Assembly (NCBI GenBank): GCA_003221985.1
Contig: QHUQ01000219.1
Coordinates: 19,891-27,911 of the forward strand
Origin: Gemmatimonadota bacterium
GTDB taxonomy: Bacteria; Gemmatimonadota; Gemmatimonadetes; Gemmatimonadales; GWC2-71-9
Direction of reading: 5' to 3'
Length of the DNA: 8,021 bases
How positions within the stretch are numbered: position 1 is the first letter of the stretch; the number at the start of each line of letters is the position of its first letter. Under the pieces are notes generated by a model that was given only the letters and a program-made list of their open reading frames with translations, was not told the origin of the DNA and did no database searches. The translations under genes were made by a program, and so were the position numbers. Positions 1 through 6,357 of the stretch are shown here, piece by piece.

Positions 1-41
1 AGTTTGTCGCCGACGGGGGAAATCAGCGACCGGCCCCCTAG

Positions 42-1859
42 TCAGCGGTACCCGGCGGCTTGCAGGCTGAACAGCTCGGCGTAGAGCCCGCCGCGCGCGA
101 CCAGCTCGTCGTGCGTGCCGTCGTCCACCAGCTCGCCGCTCTTCAACACGAGGATGCGGTCCGCCATGCGCACCGTCGAAAACCGGTGTGAGATCAGCAC
201 CGCCATCCGTCCTTTCGTCAGCTCGGCGAACCGCAAAAAGACCTCGTACTCCGCGCGCGCATCGAGCGCGGCCGTGGGCTCATCCAGAATCAGCACCTGT
301 GCGTCGCGCATGTACGCGCGCGCCAGCGCCACCTTCTGCCACTCTCCGCCCGACAGCTCGACGCCGTTGTCGAATCGCTTCCCCAGCATCTGGTCATAGC
401 CCTGCGGTACGCGCTGCACGACGGAGTCCGCCCGGCTGCGCTGCGCGGCTTCGCGGATACGGGCATCGTCACCCAGTGCGTCGATCTGACTGACGCCGAT
501 GTTCTGGCGGAGGCTCTCCAGGTCGTAGTCACGCAGGTCGACGCCATCGAGTAAGACGCGGCCCTCGTCGGGATCGTACAGGCGGGCGAGCAGCTTCACC
601 AATGTCGTCTTCCCCGCCCCATTTTCTCCGACCAACGCGATCCGCTCGTGCGGCTCGAATGCAAACGTCAGGCCGCGCACCGCCCAGCGCTGCGAGCCCG
701 GGTAGCGGAAGCCCACCTTCTCGAAGCGGAATCCCGAGACGAGCGGGCGCGGCACGGCGCGGGCGCCCGGTTTCGACGTTACCGTCGGCTGCACGTCGAA
801 GAAGGTGAACAAATCGCTCAGATAGAGGCTCTGTTCGTAAATCGACGAGAGCGCGATCAGCACGCTCTGGATCAGCCCTCGACTCGAGCGGAACGAGCCG
901 GCCAGGAACGTCAGCGTGCCGATCGTGAAGTCGCCCATCACCGCGCGATAGATGATGACGGCGTACGCGCCGTAGTACCCCAGCGTCCCGAGCGTCACCA
1001 GCAGCGTCGAGACGATGTTCCGGCGAATCGCAAGCTGCTTGTTCTCCTGGTAAAACTTCTCGGACAGATCGGCGTAGCGACCCACCAAAAAATCCGACAG
1101 GCCGAACAGCTTGACTTCCTTGGCGGACTCGTCGGAGGCACCCATGTAGCGCAGATAGTCGAGCAGCCGACGCTCCGGCGTCCACTTGAAGAGCAGCGAG
1201 TAGCCGAGCGAAGCAAAATGCGCTTCGCCGAGGAAAGCGGGCAGCACCGCGACGGTCAGGAGCAGCAGTAACCAGGGCAATTGGACGAGCAGCACGCTCG
1301 CCAACGAGATCAGCGTGATGAGGTCTTGTGCCGTCCCCAGCAGCAGCGTGAACAGGCCGATGCGGCCGACGGTCTGGCGGCGGGCGCGCTCGAGATGATC
1401 GTAGATCTCGGCGTCCTCGAACTGGGCGATATCGAGCGTGGCGGCGTGCCGCATGAGGCGCACGCTCAGCCGGTTGGCGAACAAATCGCCGAGCAGGCTC
1501 TCGAGCAGGGACGAGAGCCGCGCCAATCCCTCGCCCACCACGGCGATGCCCAGTTCTAGTGCGACGAGGCCGGCGAGATGCCACCAATTCGGCGTGCCGC
1601 CGCCGTGCACGGCGGCGACGCCGGCGATGACACCATCGATGATGAGCTTGCCGATCCAGAGGACGGCGACGGGAATGAGGGACCGGATCGCCCGCAGCAC
1701 CAGGATGGAGACCGTGTAGCCGCGGTGCGTTTGGAACACGAGGCGCACGAGCGGGGGCACGTGCTTCAGGGCGGCGAGGCGCTCACCCCAGGTGGGCGGC
1801 GCGTCGGGGCTGGCGCCCTGAGCGGCACGGGCCGCGCGATACAGCCGCCGTTTGCCCAT
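42..1859 (-). CDS. ABC exporter half-transporter (fused membrane domain and ATPase)
   Basis: This 605-residue protein has the size and order of a type IV (B-family, MsbA/ATM-like) half-transporter that works as a dimer in the inner membrane and uses ATP to export a substrate that cannot be told from sequence. Hydrophobic segments lie at about residues 46-75, 90-112, 165-212 and 280-340. The ATPase domain follows from about 370. It has Walker A GENGAGKT (K417), signature LSGGEWQ (S503), Walker B ending LILDEP (E527) and the H-switch LISHR (H558). The Q-loop area is odd: after NIGV (453-456) the chain jumps to SQIDAL, and the usual IFQD-type block is absent, so K417 to S503 is 86 residues against about 98-104 in relatives I recall. 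Start: ATG at 1859 with only a weak GAGCGAAG-like ribosome site; the upstream frame closes at once. It lies 76 bp after the HAD gene and may share its transcript. Family is certain; substrate and activity are not. Confidence 0.93.
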   Translation of the reverse strand: MGKRRLYRAARAAQGASPDAPPTWGERLAALKHVPPLVRLVFQTHRGYTVSILVLRAIRSLIPVAVLWIGKLIIDGVIAGVAAVHGGGTPNWWHLAGLVALELGIAVVGEGLARLSSLLESLLGDLFANRLSVRLMRHAATLDIAQFEDAEIYDHLERARRQTVGRIGLFTLLLGTAQDLITLISLASVLLVQLPWLLLLLTVAVLPAFLGEAHFASLGYSLLFKWTPERRLLDYLRYMGASDESAKEVKLFGLSDFLVGRYADLSEKFYQENKQLAIRRNIVSTLLVTLGTLGYYGAYAVIIYRAVMGDFTIGTLTFLAGSFRSSRGLIQSVLIALSSIYEQSLYLSDLFTFFDVQPTVTSKPGARAVPRPLVSGFRFEKVGFRYPGSQRWAVRGLTFAFEPHERIALVGENGAGKTTLVKLLARLYDPDEGRVLLDGVDLRDYDLESLRQNIGVSQIDALGDDARIREAAQRSRADSVVQRVPQGYDQMLGKRFDNGVELSGGEWQKVALARAYMRDAQVLILDEPTAALDARAEYEVFLRFAELTKGRMAVLISHRFSTVRMADRILVLKSGELVDDGTHDELVARGGLYAELFSLQAAGYR

Positions 1860-1873
1860 CGCGTTAACTTCGC

Positions 1874-1893
1874 TCAGACCGAGACGTCAGACC
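1874..1893. repeat. Short direct repeat upstream of the ABC gene
   Basis: TCAGACC occurs at 1874-1880 and again at 1887-1893, 13 bp apart, with a partial third copy (CCAGACG) directly after. It sits 15-34 bp before the ABC start in the 76-bp gap after the HAD gene. It could be a protein-binding site or chance; no clear promoter hexamers were found in this gap. Confidence 0.25.
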
Positions 1894-1935
1894 AGACGCA
1901 TGCCGCCATCTCCGATTCCTGGGGGCCATTCGCCG

Positions 1936-2742
1936 CTAGGCGGCGATGACACCGTCGGATCCGCCGTCGCGGATCGTCAACCAGTCGGTGCGCACGCGAT
2001 CCCATTCCTGGATCACGAGTCCCTGGTCTTCGAACAGCGCCCGGATCTGGCTCGGGCCGAAGCCCGCGATCTCCTCGAGAATCGGCACCAGTACCGACAG
2101 CGCGTCGTCGCTGATCACGGTACGCTTGGCGATCTGGGCGATTTCGCGCGCCTCGGACGCGGCGATCGTGAAGCCATCCCCGCGGTTCACGTGCAGCATC
2201 ACCGGAATGTCGGACTGCCCGTCGCCGACGTAGACGACCTGGTCGCGCGGCACCACGTGGCGTGCGCGGATCTCTTCCACCGCCGCGACTTTCCCGTAGC
2301 CGGCCGCGACGCGGGTGAGAGGACCGATCTTGCCGCCGTCCGCCGAGAACTGGAAGCGCGTGCCGACGACGTGATCGGCCGGGACGATACCTTCGAGCGC
2401 CGCAAGCACGACCTCCTCGGGCGCCGCCGAGATCACGTAGAAATCGAAGCGGTGCCCGTCGATACCCTGCGCGAGCATCTGCGCGAGCAGCTCGACGTTC
2501 CGCTTGAGGCGGACCCGGCGGCCGACTTCCAGGAGATCGTTGCGTGTGACGCGGGCGTACTCCGGATCGTGCGCCAGCAGGTACGCCAGCTCGGCGCCCT
2601 GTTGCACGAGATTGAGCTGCGACAATGCCGCCACGCGCTCGCGAAAGCTCGTGATGCCCAGCATCTCGCTCAGCACGATGCCGGAATCGTTGAAGCTCAA
2701 CGTCTGATCGAAGTCACTTGCCAGCAGGTAATGCCTCTTCAT
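1936..2742 (-). CDS. HAD-superfamily phosphatase (phosphoserine-phosphatase-like)
   Basis: A soluble 268-residue phosphatase of the haloacid dehalogenase superfamily. All four motifs are intact: motif I DFDQT with nucleophile D10 and acid/base D12, motif II serine S105 in VISAAP, motif III lysine K151 in GYGKVA, and motif IV GDGQSD with Mg2+ ligands D174 and D178. The long insert between motifs I and II fits a C1-type (SerB/MtnX-like) cap, so a small phosphorylated metabolite is the likely substrate; which one cannot be read from the sequence. An ATG at 2748 is also in frame, but AAAGGGAG (2749-2756) touches it, while the ATG at 2742 lies 6 bases after that ribosome site; 2742 is therefore chosen. 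It is preceded by an attenuator-like leader (2743-2905) and followed after 76 bp by the ABC exporter on the same strand. Confidence 0.9.
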   Translation of the reverse strand: MKRHYLLASDFDQTLSFNDSGIVLSEMLGITSFRERVAALSQLNLVQQGAELAYLLAHDPEYARVTRNDLLEVGRRVRLKRNVELLAQMLAQGIDGHRFDFYVISAAPEEVVLAALEGIVPADHVVGTRFQFSADGGKIGPLTRVAAGYGKVAAVEEIRARHVVPRDQVVYVGDGQSDIPVMLHVNRGDGFTIAASEAREIAQIAKRTVISDDALSVLVPILEEIAGFGPSQIRALFEDQGLVIQEWDRVRTDWLTIRDGGSDGVIAA

Positions 2743-2748
2743 CCACAT

Positions 2749-2756
2749 CTCCCTTT
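2749..2756 (-). promoter_or_regulatory. Ribosome binding site that decides the HAD start
   Basis: On the minus strand AAAGGGAG ends 6 bases before the ATG at 2742 and directly abuts the in-frame ATG at 2748. Normal spacing supports the inner start (MKRHYLL) over the outer one (MWMKRH). Confidence 0.7.
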
Positions 2757-2773
2757 GTTGAATCCCTCACACG

Positions 2774-2803
2774 AAAAAGGCCCGCTCCATCTGCGCGCGG
2801 GCC
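2774..2803 (-). terminator. Intrinsic terminator just upstream of the HAD gene
   Basis: Minus-strand RNA forms a perfect 7-bp stem, GGCCCGC (2803-2797) with GCGGGCC (2785-2779), around an 11-base loop, followed directly by five U (2778-2774). This is a classic rho-independent terminator. It could end the protease transcript, 167 bp after that stop codon. But it lies only 31 bases before the HAD start codon, so transcription entering HAD from any upstream promoter must pass it, which suggests attenuation. Confidence 0.75.
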
Positions 2804-2911
2804 GTCGTCTGAGTTGCGACCATCTGCATCGCGTCAGCTAACGCCCGCCTCCCCGGTTGGGTTCCCGGTGTGGAGCATCTTTGGATTGCAGGCGCAGAAC
2901 GTCATGGGCAC

Positions 2912-2941
2912 AAGGTACAAACGCGAGGCCGTCGCGGTCAA
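2912..2941 (-). promoter_or_regulatory. Candidate promoter for the HAD leader
   Basis: On the minus strand TTGACC (2941-2936, five of six to the -35 consensus) is followed after 18 bases by TACCTT (2917-2912), which keeps only the TAnnnT core of a -10 box. A start near 2905 would give a leader of about 160 bases with the terminator inside it. The -10 is weak, so this is tentative. Confidence 0.35.
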
Positions 2942-2956
2942 CTCCGCGGCTGTCAC

Positions 2957-2971
2957 AGGTGCGTCACACCT
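2957..2971 (-). other. Small hairpin over the protease stop codon
   Basis: AGGTG and CACCT form a 5-bp inverted repeat with a 5-base loop, overlapping the protease stop codon (TAG, 2972-2970). No U-run follows, so it is not an intrinsic terminator by itself; it may stabilise the 3' end of the mRNA or be chance. Confidence 0.25.
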
Positions 2972-4001
2972 ATGGTTGTGCGACCTCGGCTGCTGTGATC
3001 GCAAGCACCAGCCGCTCGGCTTTCCGGACGGCGGTGACGGTCGTGGCGGCGCCGATGCGCTCTCCAGTCAGCAGTCGATGCAGATCGTCGATCCCATGGA
3101 CCGGTTGCTCATCGAACGCGACGATGATGTCCCCAACCTGGAGGCCCGCGCGCGCCGCCGGACTCCCGCCTTCGACCGTCGTGATCAGGACGCCGCCGGG
3201 CTGGATGAGTCTGTGCGCGCGCACCGCGAGCCGCGGCAGCGAAACGTTCTGCCCGCCGACACCGATGCGCGCGCGGCGCACGTGCCCGAACGCGATCAGC
3301 TGTCCCACGACGAGCTTCACCGTGTTGACGGCGACGGCGAAGCAGATCCCCTGCGCGGGGAGAATCACCGCCGTGTTGACGCCGACGACCTGCCCCCGCG
3401 AATCGAGCAGCGGGCCACCCGAGTTGCCGGGATTGAGCGCGGCGTCCGTCTGGATGACGTTGTCGATCAAGCGGCCCGAGACGGACCGAAACGACCGCCC
3501 CAGCGCACTCACGACGCCCGCGGTGACGGTGCTCTGAAATCCCAGGGGATTGCCGATCGCGATGACGACCTGCCCGACCCGCAGCGCGGCCGAGTCGCCC
3601 AACGGCGCGGCGGCTTGCGACGACACGTCGACGCGCAGCACGGCGAGGTCGGTGTCGGGATCATCCCCAACCAGCTCGGCGCGCAAACGCCGGCCATCGG
3701 CAAACGCGACGTCCGTCTTCGTCGCACCGTGCGCGACGTGACTGTTGGTGAGAATGAAGCCGTCCGGCGTGAAGACAAACCCCGAGCCGTGGCCCCCCCC
3801 CCGATCTTCTCGTGCTGATCCGCCGCGACGCCGGTGTTGCACTTCTACACTGACGACCGCCGGTGCCAGTCGCTCGACGACTCCACTGACTGCACGAGAA
3901 TAGGCATCCAACAACTCGTCATCGGCCGGAGCGCTCGGGAGCGCGGCCGTGGGCTGATCGCCGTGCAGATCGCTGGCGGCCAGGATTGGAAACGTGGTCA
4001 T
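2970..4001 (-). CDS. HtrA/Deg-like serine protease with one PDZ domain
   Basis: A 343-residue S1C-family serine protease. The trypsin-like domain (about 45-225) carries the full triad: H88 in LTNSHV, D118 in DTDLAVL and S194 in NPGNSGGPL. One PDZ domain follows (about 240-340, with GSPAARAGLQVGD), which in this family binds exposed C-termini and gates activity. HtrA proteins normally act in the periplasm, yet the N-terminus (MTTFPILAASDLHGD) has no signal peptide or membrane helix; either it is cytoplasmic, like other signal-less relatives I recall, or the start is wrong. No earlier in-frame start was identified. A run of ten G (3793-3802) encodes GGG at residues 68-70, just before the protease core. 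It diverges from the histidine kinase across 46 bp. The ribosome site is poor: TGAGG ends one base before the ATG. Confidence 0.92.
   Translation of the reverse strand: MTTFPILAASDLHGDQPTAALPSAPADDELLDAYSRAVSGVVERLAPAVVSVEVQHRRRGGSAREDRGGGHGSGFVFTPDGFILTNSHVAHGATKTDVAFADGRRLRAELVGDDPDTDLAVLRVDVSSQAAAPLGDSAALRVGQVVIAIGNPLGFQSTVTAGVVSALGRSFRSVSGRLIDNVIQTDAALNPGNSGGPLLDSRGQVVGVNTAVILPAQGICFAVAVNTVKLVVGQLIAFGHVRRARIGVGGQNVSLPRLAVRAHRLIQPGGVLITTVEGGSPAARAGLQVGDIIVAFDEQPVHGIDDLHRLLTGERIGAATTVTAVRKAERLVLAITAAEVAQP
3793..3802 (-). repeat. Ten-G homopolymer inside the protease gene
   Basis: The plus strand shows ten consecutive C, hence G10 in the coding strand, spanning codons R67 to G70. The frame is open with exactly ten; nine or eleven would shift it before the catalytic residues. 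Such tracts mutate by slipped pairing and are also typical sites of sequencing error. Confidence 0.9.
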
Positions 4002-4018
4002 GCCTCAGGAACGCCGTG

Positions 4019-4032
4019 CGGTTCCCGAACCG
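4019..4032. promoter_or_regulatory. 14-bp inverted repeat between protease and kinase starts
   Basis: CGGTTC-CC-GAACCG is a perfect 6+2+6 inverted repeat. It lies 17 bp from the protease ATG and 15 bp from the kinase ATG, immediately beside the TATATT box. Its size and place fit an operator for a dimeric regulator acting on both divergent genes. The regulator is unknown. Confidence 0.45.
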
Positions 4033-4033
4033 A

Positions 4034-4039
4034 TATATT
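4034..4039 (+). promoter_or_regulatory. Leaderless-type -10 box of the kinase gene
   Basis: TATATT (five of six to TATAAT) ends 8 bases before the ATG at 4048, so transcription would begin at or next to the start codon. No Shine-Dalgarno sequence precedes the ATG. No good -35 box is seen. The near-palindromic AT core (GATATATTC) could also serve as -10 for the protease on the other strand, about 31 bases from its ATG. Confidence 0.5.
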
Positions 4040-4047
4040 CGTGCTCC

Positions 4048-5976
4048 ATGCGAGACGCCTTGCAGGCGCTGCTGCGTCAAGCCAGCGACGCCAAGCGCTC
4101 CGCCGACTTCTGGCGTGCGGCCGCCGCCATTCTGAGCGAGTGGGCGGGCGGCGCGCGCCTGGCCATCCGCTATCAGGGAATCAACGAGAGCGGGGCAGTC
4201 AGCGCTGGAACCGACGACCGCTCGGGGAAGAATCTCGCGGCCGAGTGGCGCGACCCCGACGGGCGGCACGTGGAGGCGAATCTGGCGGGCGCACCGCCGT
4301 CGCTGCCGGAGTCGGAGCTCGAGGCGGCGATCGAATTCGCCTCGCGCCTGGCGGTGATGGTCGGACGGCGTGCCGCGCTGGAGCGCGAGCGGCAGCTCGG
4401 CACGTTTGTGGTCGAGCTGGCGCGCTGGCTGCTCGCGGCGCCCGAGACCCAGCTGTTGCTGCGCTACACACTGCAGAGTCTGATGGAATTGGTCGAAGCG
4501 CAGGGCGCGTTCGTCGCCCTGAAGCAACCCGACGGCGAGACCCTGCGTCTGTCCCCCGCCCTCGGCGAAGCGGCGCCGGTCGAAGGGCTGGTCATGGGAC
4601 TCGGGAGCAGCGCCACCGGCCGCGTGGTGCGGACCGGCGAGGCGCTGATCACGCCGGACGTGCGCGCCGAAGCCGATGCCAGCCCGATCGCCACCAAGCT
4701 CGCCGAGGGCGTGCGCGCCGCGCTCATCGCGCCGCTCCGCACATCGCAGGGGACGGTCGGCGCTGTGGGATTGGTGCGGTTTCAGGCGGCCGGCGCAAGC
4801 ACACCGCCCCCGCCTTTTAGTCTTCACGATCTCCACTATGTCTCGGCGGTCGCCGCTCACATTGCCGGCGGCATCGAGCTTTCGGAAGCGGTCGCCGCGA
4901 CGCGCGCCGCCGCCGACCGCGCGCGCGCGATGGTGGATGCGAGCCCGTTGCCCATGGCCCTCGTCGACACCGCCGGGACGGTGCGGCAGGTCAACGACGC
5001 GGCGCTCCAGGTGTTCGGCGTCAAAACGACCGACGCGGCGGTCGGCCGCCATCTGGAGAAGCTCGGCCTCTCGCCCAGCGGCCTCACCGTGCGGCTCATG
5101 CTGCAAGGCCGGCAGCAGGGCGAGCCGTGGCATGGTCGCGTGCTCGTCACCCAAGAAGGCGGCGAACGCCGCATCTGCGATTGCACAGTCACCGACCTGC
5201 GCGGCCTCGGGTCGCAGGATCTGCTCGTCGCGCTGTACGATCGCACCGACGAGCTGCGCGCGCAGCGCGAGCTGATCGCGCGCGAAAAGCTCGCCACGGT
5301 CGGCGAAATCGCCAGCGGCGTAGCCCACGAGGTGAACAACCCGCTCGCGGCGATCCGCATGGAGGCGGAAATGCTGGGCCGCTCCACGCAGGACAGCGAG
5401 GCGAGCACGGCCGCCGCGACGATCGTGCGGGAGGTGGACCGCGCGGCGCGCATCGTCCGCAGCCTGCTCCGGCTCGCGCGCCGCGCCGACATCACCCCGG
5501 TTCGCATCCAGCTCAACGAGCTGGTCCGGGACGTAGCGGAAATTCGCCAGCGGGTGCTGCGCGCCGACAACATCGAGGTGCGCACGCGGATGGATCAGGG
5601 CGCGGAGGCGGTGCTGGGGCTCGGCCAGGAGCTGCAGCAGGTCGTCATCAACCTCGTGACCAACGCCGAGCACGCCGTGCGCGGGCGTCCCCACGCGGTG
5701 ATCGAGCTGGCTACGGAGGCACGCCAGGACTGGGTGCGTTTGACCGTCGAAGATTCGGGGCCCGGCGTCCCGCCCGACGTGCGTAGCCGGATCTTCGATC
5801 CCTTTTTCACGACCAAGAGTCCCGATGAAGGATCGGGGCTCGGGCTCTCAATCTGTCAGCGGGTCGTGGCGGAAGTGGGCGGCCGCATCTGGCTGGAGGA
5901 TTCGGAGGCGCTGGGCGGCGCGAGATTCGTCGTCGAGCTGCCCGCCGCCCCGATTCGAGGCGACGCCATCGGCTGA
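4048..5976 (+). CDS. Soluble GAF-PAS sensor histidine kinase
   Basis: A 642-residue two-component kinase without membrane segments, so a cytoplasmic sensor. Residues 1-110 look like a degenerate sensor or coiled region; a GAF domain follows (about 118-275), then PAS (about 292-405), the dimerisation/phosphoacceptor domain with H427 in GVAHEVNNPL, and the ATPase domain with N box N539 (NLVTNAEHAV), G1 box DSGPGVP (D569), F box (FDPFFTTK) and G2 box GSGLGL (595-600). The HEVNNPL phosphoacceptor motif is of the NtrB-like class. It would autophosphorylate H427 and pass the phosphate to a response regulator; none is encoded here, so the partner lies elsewhere. The frame also opens at a GTG at 3994 and an ATG at 4000, but these would run over the protease start and the TATATT box; the ATG at 4048 fits that box and the protein. 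Its 3' end faces the membrane-protein gene 3 bp away. Confidence 0.92.
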   Translation: MRDALQALLRQASDAKRSADFWRAAAAILSEWAGGARLAIRYQGINESGAVSAGTDDRSGKNLAAEWRDPDGRHVEANLAGAPPSLPESELEAAIEFASRLAVMVGRRAALERERQLGTFVVELARWLLAAPETQLLLRYTLQSLMELVEAQGAFVALKQPDGETLRLSPALGEAAPVEGLVMGLGSSATGRVVRTGEALITPDVRAEADASPIATKLAEGVRAALIAPLRTSQGTVGAVGLVRFQAAGASTPPPPFSLHDLHYVSAVAAHIAGGIELSEAVAATRAAADRARAMVDASPLPMALVDTAGTVRQVNDAALQVFGVKTTDAAVGRHLEKLGLSPSGLTVRLMLQGRQQGEPWHGRVLVTQEGGERRICDCTVTDLRGLGSQDLLVALYDRTDELRAQRELIAREKLATVGEIASGVAHEVNNPLAAIRMEAEMLGRSTQDSEASTAAATIVREVDRAARIVRSLLRLARRADITPVRIQLNELVRDVAEIRQRVLRADNIEVRTRMDQGAEAVLGLGQELQQVVINLVTNAEHAVRGRPHAVIELATEARQDWVRLTVEDSGPGVPPDVRSRIFDPFFTTKSPDEGSGLGLSICQRVVAEVGGRIWLEDSEALGGARFVVELPAAPIRGDAIG

Positions 5977-5979
5977 GCG

Positions 5980-6339
5980 TCAGGCTTCCAGTATCTGGCG
6001 GCGGTACAGCGCAATGGCGGCCAGCCCATACACGCCGATCGCCAGCAGCAGCGCGCCGAGCGGCCAGTGCGGACCGAGTTGCCAGATGCCCGCGGCCACG
6101 TACCCGATGCTCGCCAGGAGACCCAGTCCCAGCACTTCTTTTCGCGCCATCAGGATGCCGAACACATATCCCCAGCTGAAGCCCGCGAGGCCGAGGAAGA
6201 TGACGGCATTGGGAAAGATTTTCGTGGGATCGATGAGATTGAGGCCGCCCGCAAAGGCGCAGAACAAACCGATGACCGTATGCGTTGCGAGGTGGAGCGC
6301 CAGCGGCAGGGGCAGCGTGCCCATTTTGTTGAAGGTCAT
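5980..6339 (-). CDS. Small four-helix membrane protein, function unknown
   Basis: A 119-residue hydrophobic protein that I do not recognise. Four likely membrane helices lie at about residues 10-33, 42-65, 68-88 and 92-112, with short loops and a basic C-terminus (YRRQILEA), so both ends are probably on the same side of the membrane. No catalytic motif is visible. The frame is open up to an ATG at 6390, but that start would run into the divergent acetyltransferase and add an unneeded hydrophilic extension. The ATG at 6339 follows TATTAT by 6 bases, a leaderless-type arrangement; an ATG at 6324 is the other option and no ribosome site helps choose. It converges on the kinase gene, with no room for a terminator between the stops. 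Confidence 0.7.
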   Translation of the reverse strand: MTFNKMGTLPLPLALHLATHTVIGLFCAFAGGLNLIDPTKIFPNAVIFLGLAGFSWGYVFGILMARKEVLGLGLLASIGYVAAGIWQLGPHWPLGALLLAIGVYGLAAIALYRRQILEA

Positions 6340-6342
6340 GCG

Positions 6343-6351
6343 ATAATAATA
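6343..6351. promoter_or_regulatory. Shared AT island with opposed -10 boxes
   Basis: The 18 bp between the divergent ATGs (6339 minus, 6358 plus) contain ATAATAATA. On the plus strand AATAAT (6345-6350) ends 7 bases before the acetyltransferase ATG; on the minus strand TATTAT (6351-6346) ends 6 bases before the membrane-protein ATG. Each matches TATAAT at five of six. No Shine-Dalgarno fits either gene, so both mRNAs are probably leaderless. Any -35 boxes would lie inside the opposing coding region and none is clear. Confidence 0.5.
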
Positions 6352-6357
6352 CCAGCC

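Larger units (their letters stand above)
2743..2905 (-). promoter_or_regulatory. Candidate attenuator leader of the HAD gene
   Basis: This is most of the 227-bp gap between protease and phosphatase, read as minus-strand leader RNA. Visible elements in order: a hairpin at 2875-2849 (CTCC, bulge ACA, CCGG, loop of 8, CCGG, GGAG); GCGGGC at 2848-2843, which can pair with GCCCGC (2802-2797) of the terminator 5' arm and so act as antiterminator; a small GCGT/ACGC hairpin (2844-2831) that competes with it; GTCG/CGAC; then the terminator. I do not recognise a known riboswitch class. The structures are read by eye, without energy calculation. Confidence 0.4.

Noticed and set aside
15..38. GGGGG/CCCCC inverted repeat after the ABC stop codon, as a terminator
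   Set aside because: Only 5 bp with a 14-base loop and no U-run on either strand; too weak to call.
529..1587. 352-codon minus-strand frame within the ABC gene
   Set aside because: Shifted frame of the exporter gene, Arg-rich, no domain of its own.
1852..2841. Long plus-strand open frame opposite the HAD gene
   Set aside because: Arg/Asp/His-rich composition typical of antisense high-G+C frames, no domain; the minus strand has all HAD motifs.
2749..2969. tRNA or known riboswitch (SAM, cobalamin, TPP, T-box) in the gap
   Set aside because: No TPsiC-like arm, CCA-type acceptor or class-defining conserved boxes could be matched by eye; only the generic attenuator layout is supported.
2718..3818. 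Long plus-strand open frame opposite the protease
   Set aside because: Composition is antisense-like and it crosses the terminator; the protease triad and PDZ are on the minus strand.
3834..4820. Plus-strand open frame over the protease start and kinase N-terminus
   Set aside because: Arg/Gly/Ala-rich low-complexity translation without motifs; the kinase frame is the coding one.
4918..4930. CG-alternating stretch in the kinase gene as a repeat or Z-DNA element
   Set aside because: Short, codes Ala/Arg in frame and expected by chance at this composition.
3919..5694. 591-codon minus-strand frame opposite the kinase
   Set aside because: Despite its length it has no recognisable domain and lies antisense to a full set of histidine kinase motifs; long antisense frames are common at this G+C.
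6067..6357. N-terminal extension of the acetyltransferase frame
   Set aside because: Antisense to the membrane-protein gene and unlike GNAT N-termini; the -10 box favours the ATG at 6358.
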